Below are positions 18,196-21,250 of a stretch of 21,250 nt of DNA, one piece after another (the stretch's first letter is position 1; every line of letters starts with the position of its first letter). Source of the DNA: M3007 sp964630705 (GTDB taxonomy: Bacteria > Bacteroidota > Bacteroidia > Chitinophagales > Saprospiraceae). The position numbers and the translations under genes were made by a program. The stretch is from NCBI GenBank assembly GCA_964630705.1, contig CAZVZH010000066.1, forward strand, positions 1-21,250. Direction: 5' to 3'. The notes beneath the pieces were generated by a model. It was given only the letters and a program-made list of their open reading frames with translations, was not told where the DNA came from and made no database searches.

Positions 18196-18231
18196 AGAGC
18201 CTATCCCTAAGAAGGTTTTCGGACAGGCTCT
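18196..18231. repeat. Small hairpin with GAGCCTRTCC arms
   Basis: Arms AGAGCCTATCC (18196-18206) and GGACAGGCTCT (18221-18231) pair over 11 bases with one mismatch around a 14-base loop. In the protease transcript it would form a 5' leader hairpin about 20 bases before the ATG. Inverted repeats with a GAGCCTGTCC-like end are reminiscent of insertion-sequence termini, but no transposase lies nearby. Confidence 0.6.
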
Positions 18232-18252
18232 TAATCACTTAATTGCTCGCAG

Positions 18253-20937
18253 ATGAAGCCAATCTGTTTCGCGCTGCTTTTCCTGCCCTTTGCTTTTCAA
18301 AAAAATTTGTGCGGGCAATCCTTGCCGCACGTCCCGGGCCAATACCTCGTGCGCTTCCACACCGAACAGCCGGAAGTCGATTTTCTGGACCGGTTGAAGC
18401 GCGCTCCCGGCGGGCAAAACCTGCGCCTGGCCGGCCCCGTGTCGCGCCAGATGAACATCTGGCTGTTTGAACAGTCTGGCGCCGAACCCGTCGAGCAATT
18501 TTACCTGGATTGGTTTCGCCGTCAACCGGAAGTGTCGGCCGCTCAGTTCAACCACATCCTGGAGTACCGCCAAACCGCGCCGCTTTTGCTGCCTGACGAC
18601 CCGCTTTTTTACCAGCAATGGCAACACATGAATACCGGCGCCGGCGGGGGGACGCCCAATGCCGACCTCGACTCCGACCTGGCCTGGGACATTACGACCG
18701 GCGGCCTCAGCCCCTTGGGCGATACGATCGTGGTGGCGGTGATTGACGGCGGGCTGGATGCCAACCATGAAGACCTTCAGGGCAACTTGTGGCGGAATTA
18801 CAGCGAAATCCCCGGCGACAGCCTCGACAACGACCACAACGGGTACGTGGATGATTACCGGGGCTGGAACGTGTACCAAAACAACGACAACATCGCCGGC
18901 AATACCACCGGGCACGGCACTCCGGTCGCCTCGGTGATTGCCGCGCGGGGTAACAATGCTCTCGGGGTAAGCGGGATAAACTGGCAGGTCAAGTTGATGT
19001 TCGTAGCGGGTAACAGCCTGGAATCTCAAATTTTAAAAGCTTACGATTATGTCCTCAACGCCCGCAAGACCTACAACCGGAGCGCAGGAAAGCAAGGCGC
19101 ATTTGTCGTAGCCGTCAACTGCTCCTGGGGAATTACCTACGGCCAGCCCGGCGATGCGCCGCTTTGGTGCGCCGCTTTCGATTCACTGGGCGCCGCAGGT
19201 ATCTTAAGTGTGGCCGCCACCGCCAACGCCGCCCTGAATATCGATTCGGTGGGCGACCTGCCGACGGCTTGTCCGAGTGCGTTTCTGGTTTCGGTTACCA
19301 ACCTCAATAAGTGGGATCAAAAGTCGGCCTCCGCAGCTTGGGGCGCCACGACGATCGACCTGGGCGCCTATGGGAAAGACATTTTTACCGCCGGCCCCAA
19401 CAATACTTACGGCTTTTTCTCCGGCACTTCCTTTGCCGCGCCACAAGTATCAGGGGCCGTGGCGCTGCTCTATTCCGCCCCTTGCGACAACCTCGCCTAT
19501 TGGGCCAGAGGCGCCCCGGCGCTGGCAGCCTTGCGCGTGAAACAAAGCTTGTTGGGCAGCGCCGTACCGAACGCGTCCCTGCTCGGGAAAACGGTTTCCG
19601 GAGGCCGGCTCGGATTGTACCACCTGCTTCAGGATTATGAAGACAGCTGTCAGGATTGCCTCACGCCCTTTGCCGTCCAAATTTCGGCGCTGGATAAAAC
19701 TACCCTCCGGCTCGACTGGCCCCCTCTGCCGCAGTGGCAACAGGTGGGTTTGCGTTGGCGAAAAAAAGGCGAACCCATCTGGGCTTATCTGCCCGAAGTG
19801 AGCCCGCCCTGGCTGTTGAGCGGTTTACAAACCTGCACCTCCTATGAGTTTTCCCTGCGCGGGCTGTGCAATGCGCTGAGCTGGAGCGACTGGAGTCCGG
19901 AAATAGCCCTGCGCACTAAAGGCTGCTGCGCAGCGCCGGCTTTCATCAGTATCAGCCAACTGAGCGACAGTACGGCAGCGCTGCATTGGAGCCCCTCGGC
20001 CGGGGCAAAAAACTATGAATTGCGGTTGCGGCCGGCCGGCGGCGTTTGGCAAACATGGGTGTCGGCGGCGCCTGCATGGGGATTGTCGGACTTACAGCCT
20101 TGCACCACTTACGAGCTGGAGTTGCGTTCCAGCTGTGGCACGGATAGTATTTCCGATCCGGTATTTTATGCCTTTGACACTCCCGGATGCAGCCGTTGCG
20201 CTGGAAACGATTATTGCCCCGCTACGGCTGAATCGGCCAGCACGGAATGGATCGGCAGCGTCCAAATTGGCAGTTGGATCAATCTTTCCGGCGGCGGCCC
20301 CGGCTATGTCGATTACACCCGCTCTCCGGTGGCGCCGATCAATTTACCTCCCGGACTTCCCCTGCCGGTTACGATCCAACCCGCCTACTCCGGACAGGCC
20401 TACAAAGCCTTCTTCCGAATTTTTATCGACTACAATGCAAATGGCGTTTTTACCGACCCCGGCGAACTGGCCTTCGACCCGGGCTTTGCCAGCGATGCGC
20501 CGGTAACCGGCTGGATTTCGGCGCCCGACAATGTATCGCCTGGCCCAAGCCGTTTGCGCGTGTTGATGAAATACAACGACGGGTCGAGCGGCCCTCCCGG
20601 CCCCTGCGAGTCCTTTTTGTTTGGCCAGATAGAAGACTATTGCGTCTATTTGGGCCCCATCGCCAATACTGCGGAAATGAATCCGGCCGGGCGCATCGAG
20701 GTGTTTCCGCAGCCTGCTTCAGACCGGCTTCTTCTGCGCTTCGAAAAACCATTGCCCCGCGAGGCTGCCTGCAGCCTGTTTTCGGCGCAAGCAACCGCCA
20801 TACTTCAGCAAACCCTGCCGGCCAATCAGCACCAGTTTGAAGTGAATACCAGCGCGCTTCCCGCAGGCCTGTATTTCCTGCAAATCCAAACTCCTTCGGG
20901 GATAATTTTCAGGCAAAAAATAGTGCTTGTTCGGTAG
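18253..20937 (+). CDS. Secreted subtilisin-like (S8) protease with FN3, GEVED and T9SS type A sorting domains
   Basis: An 894-aa protein. The signal peptide (MKPICFALLFLPFAFQKNLCGQ) is followed by a propeptide-like region (about 23-105). The S8 catalytic domain spans about 115-460: Asp165 in VAVIDGGLD, His221 in GHGTPVAS, oxyanion Asn289 in VAVNCSWG and Ser393 in GTSFAAPQ. A DNDHNGYVDD segment (192-201) is typical of this subgroup. Two fibronectin type III-like domains follow (about 471-557 and 558-645), each with a Cys in the LQxCTxYE motif. A GEVED-type domain (about 665-800) contains FIDYNANGVFTDPGEL and GQIEDYCV. The last 80 residues (813-894) are a type A T9SS tail: VFPQPASDRL, then LPAGLYFLQI. 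The enzyme should be exported through T9SS to the surface or medium. All catalytic residues are present. The gene is alone on its strand, divergent from the giant gene, and bracketed by a 53-bp inverted repeat. Confidence 0.95.
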   Translation: MKPICFALLFLPFAFQKNLCGQSLPHVPGQYLVRFHTEQPEVDFLDRLKRAPGGQNLRLAGPVSRQMNIWLFEQSGAEPVEQFYLDWFRRQPEVSAAQFNHILEYRQTAPLLLPDDPLFYQQWQHMNTGAGGGTPNADLDSDLAWDITTGGLSPLGDTIVVAVIDGGLDANHEDLQGNLWRNYSEIPGDSLDNDHNGYVDDYRGWNVYQNNDNIAGNTTGHGTPVASVIAARGNNALGVSGINWQVKLMFVAGNSLESQILKAYDYVLNARKTYNRSAGKQGAFVVAVNCSWGITYGQPGDAPLWCAAFDSLGAAGILSVAATANAALNIDSVGDLPTACPSAFLVSVTNLNKWDQKSASAAWGATTIDLGAYGKDIFTAGPNNTYGFFSGTSFAAPQVSGAVALLYSAPCDNLAYWARGAPALAALRVKQSLLGSAVPNASLLGKTVSGGRLGLYHLLQDYEDSCQDCLTPFAVQISALDKTTLRLDWPPLPQWQQVGLRWRKKGEPIWAYLPEVSPPWLLSGLQTCTSYEFSLRGLCNALSWSDWSPEIALRTKGCCAAPAFISISQLSDSTAALHWSPSAGAKNYELRLRPAGGVWQTWVSAAPAWGLSDLQPCTTYELELRSSCGTDSISDPVFYAFDTPGCSRCAGNDYCPATAESASTEWIGSVQIGSWINLSGGGPGYVDYTRSPVAPINLPPGLPLPVTIQPAYSGQAYKAFFRIFIDYNANGVFTDPGELAFDPGFASDAPVTGWISAPDNVSPGPSRLRVLMKYNDGSSGPPGPCESFLFGQIEDYCVYLGPIANTAEMNPAGRIEVFPQPASDRLLLRFEKPLPREAACSLFSAQATAILQQTLPANQHQFEVNTSALPAGLYFLQIQTPSGIIFRQKIVLVR

Positions 20938-20950
20938 GGGCCGATAGGGT

Positions 20951-21003
20951 TCAAAAATCTGTGCCACACCTAAATCCCGGAATTGAATATCAAGCGGTTC
21001 GGC
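20951..21003 (-). repeat. Right copy of 53-bp inverted repeat
   Basis: The mate of 17952-18004 in opposite orientation, 50/53 identical. It starts 13 bases after the protease stop codon and ends just before the 42-bp repeat array. The three differences would change amino acids in the open frame on this strand (Leu/Ile, Ser/Leu, Val/Ile), so nothing suggests selection for a coding sequence. Confidence 0.92.
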
Positions 21004-21010
21004 ATTTTTT

Positions 21011-21250
21011 CAGCGATCCCTTTTTCGAAAAAGAAGACCTTTTTTCTCTCTACCCAGACCTTTTTTCCCAAAAAGAAGACCTTTTTTCGGCAATCCCAGA
21101 CCTTTTTTTTCAAAAAGAAACGCTTCTTTTTCCCCACCCAGACCTTTTTTTCGAAAAAGAAACGCTTCTTTTTCCCATCCCAGACCTTTTTTCCGAAAAA
21201 GAAATCCTTTTTTCGGCGTTCCCAGACCTTTTTTTCCAAAAAGAAACGCT
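21011..21250. repeat. 42-bp tandem repeat array (minisatellite), continues past window
   Basis: The motif CCCAGACCTTTTTT starts at 21053, 21095, 21137, 21179 and 21221, exactly 42 bases apart. A degenerate unit precedes at 21011, and the last is cut by the window edge. Units are homopolymer-rich. Two of them contain a perfect inverted repeat, AAAAAGAA-ACGC-TTCTTTTT. From 21053 onward all three + frames are open. One + frame would read PDLFFEKETLLFP-like 14-residue units and one - frame KKVWxxKKKRFFF-like units. No start codon or family supports either as a gene. Together with the right inverted repeat this fills the last 313 bases. Confidence 0.92.

Larger units (their letters stand above)
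17830..18252. other. Intergenic region between divergent giant gene and protease gene
   Basis: 423 bp without a credible gene. In order it holds a hairpin AGGAACGA/TCGTTCCT (17880-17908, 13-base loop), the left 53-bp inverted repeat (17952-18004), a perfect 16-bp palindrome CTTTTCGGCCGAAAAG (18015-18030), a palindrome plus promoter element (18149-18172), and a hairpin with GAGCCTRTCC arms (18196-18231). A 76-codon frame at 17937-18167 starts with TTG, resembles nothing I know and reads through the inverted repeat, so it is not called as a gene. Confidence 0.75.

Noticed and set aside
20970..21239. 89-codon - strand frame of Lys/Phe/Trp-rich 14-residue repeats
   Set aside because: It is a by-product of the 42-bp array, which is open in most frames. 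It also runs into the 53-bp repeat at its 3' end, and composition alone does not support a protein.
21011..21250. Possible CRISPR array
   Set aside because: The units are contiguous with an exact 42-bp period and there are no unique spacers between them; no cas gene is present.

Overview
The window looks like a chromosomal segment of a Bacteroidota bacterium, most likely from the Saprospiria/Lewinella-like branch; that placement is inferred. The clearest evidence is three secreted proteins carrying type IX secretion system (T9SS) C-terminal sorting domains: two of the gliding-motility-associated type B (CHU_C) kind and one type A (Por-secretion) tail. A Bacteroidota-style TAnnTTTG promoter element, an Lrp/AsnC regulator and a DUF4230-like protein fit the same picture.

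Left part (1-4511) is housekeeping in character. A possible gene tail at 3-95 runs into a 7-bp tandem repeat (90-151). A dienelactone-hydrolase lipoprotein (201-1031) and a membrane-anchored DUF4230-like protein (1033-2304) form a tight + strand pair. An S41 C-terminal-processing protease (2308-3939, - strand) converges on them with only 3 bases between the stop codons. An Lrp/AsnC-family regulator (4035-4511, +) is divergent from the protease. A perfect 22-bp-stem hairpin (4524-4570) closes this part and should terminate transcription from both sides.

Middle part (4587 to about 17829) is two giant - strand genes for secreted surface proteins. The downstream one (2190 aa) has about 20 Ig-like repeats of about 78 aa. 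Each repeat has one conserved cysteine pair, and I find no arginine across about 1600 residues. The upstream one (up to 2134 aa) starts with a P-domain-like module, then has three PKD-like modules and a triplicated 265-residue two-domain unit. Both end with a SprB-like repeat and a type B sorting domain. The start of the upstream gene is uncertain: a 25-bp tandem repeat that does not keep frame sits where its N-terminus would be.

Right part (17830-21250) has a + strand secreted subtilisin-like protease (18253-20937) with two FN3 domains, a GEVED domain and a type A T9SS tail. The gene is bracketed by a 53-bp inverted repeat (50/53 identical; 17952-18004 and 20951-21003). Its upstream region has a palindrome touching a TAACTTTG promoter element and a second hairpin made of GAGCCTRTCC arms. 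Past the right inverted repeat is an array of exact-period 42-bp units (21011 to the window end) that continues off the edge.

The genes suggest a cell-surface module of two adhesin-like giants and a surface or secreted protease, all exported by T9SS. The unusual DNA is concentrated around the protease: the inverted repeats, the palindromes and the minisatellite. No tRNA, rRNA, CRISPR array or transposase gene was seen.
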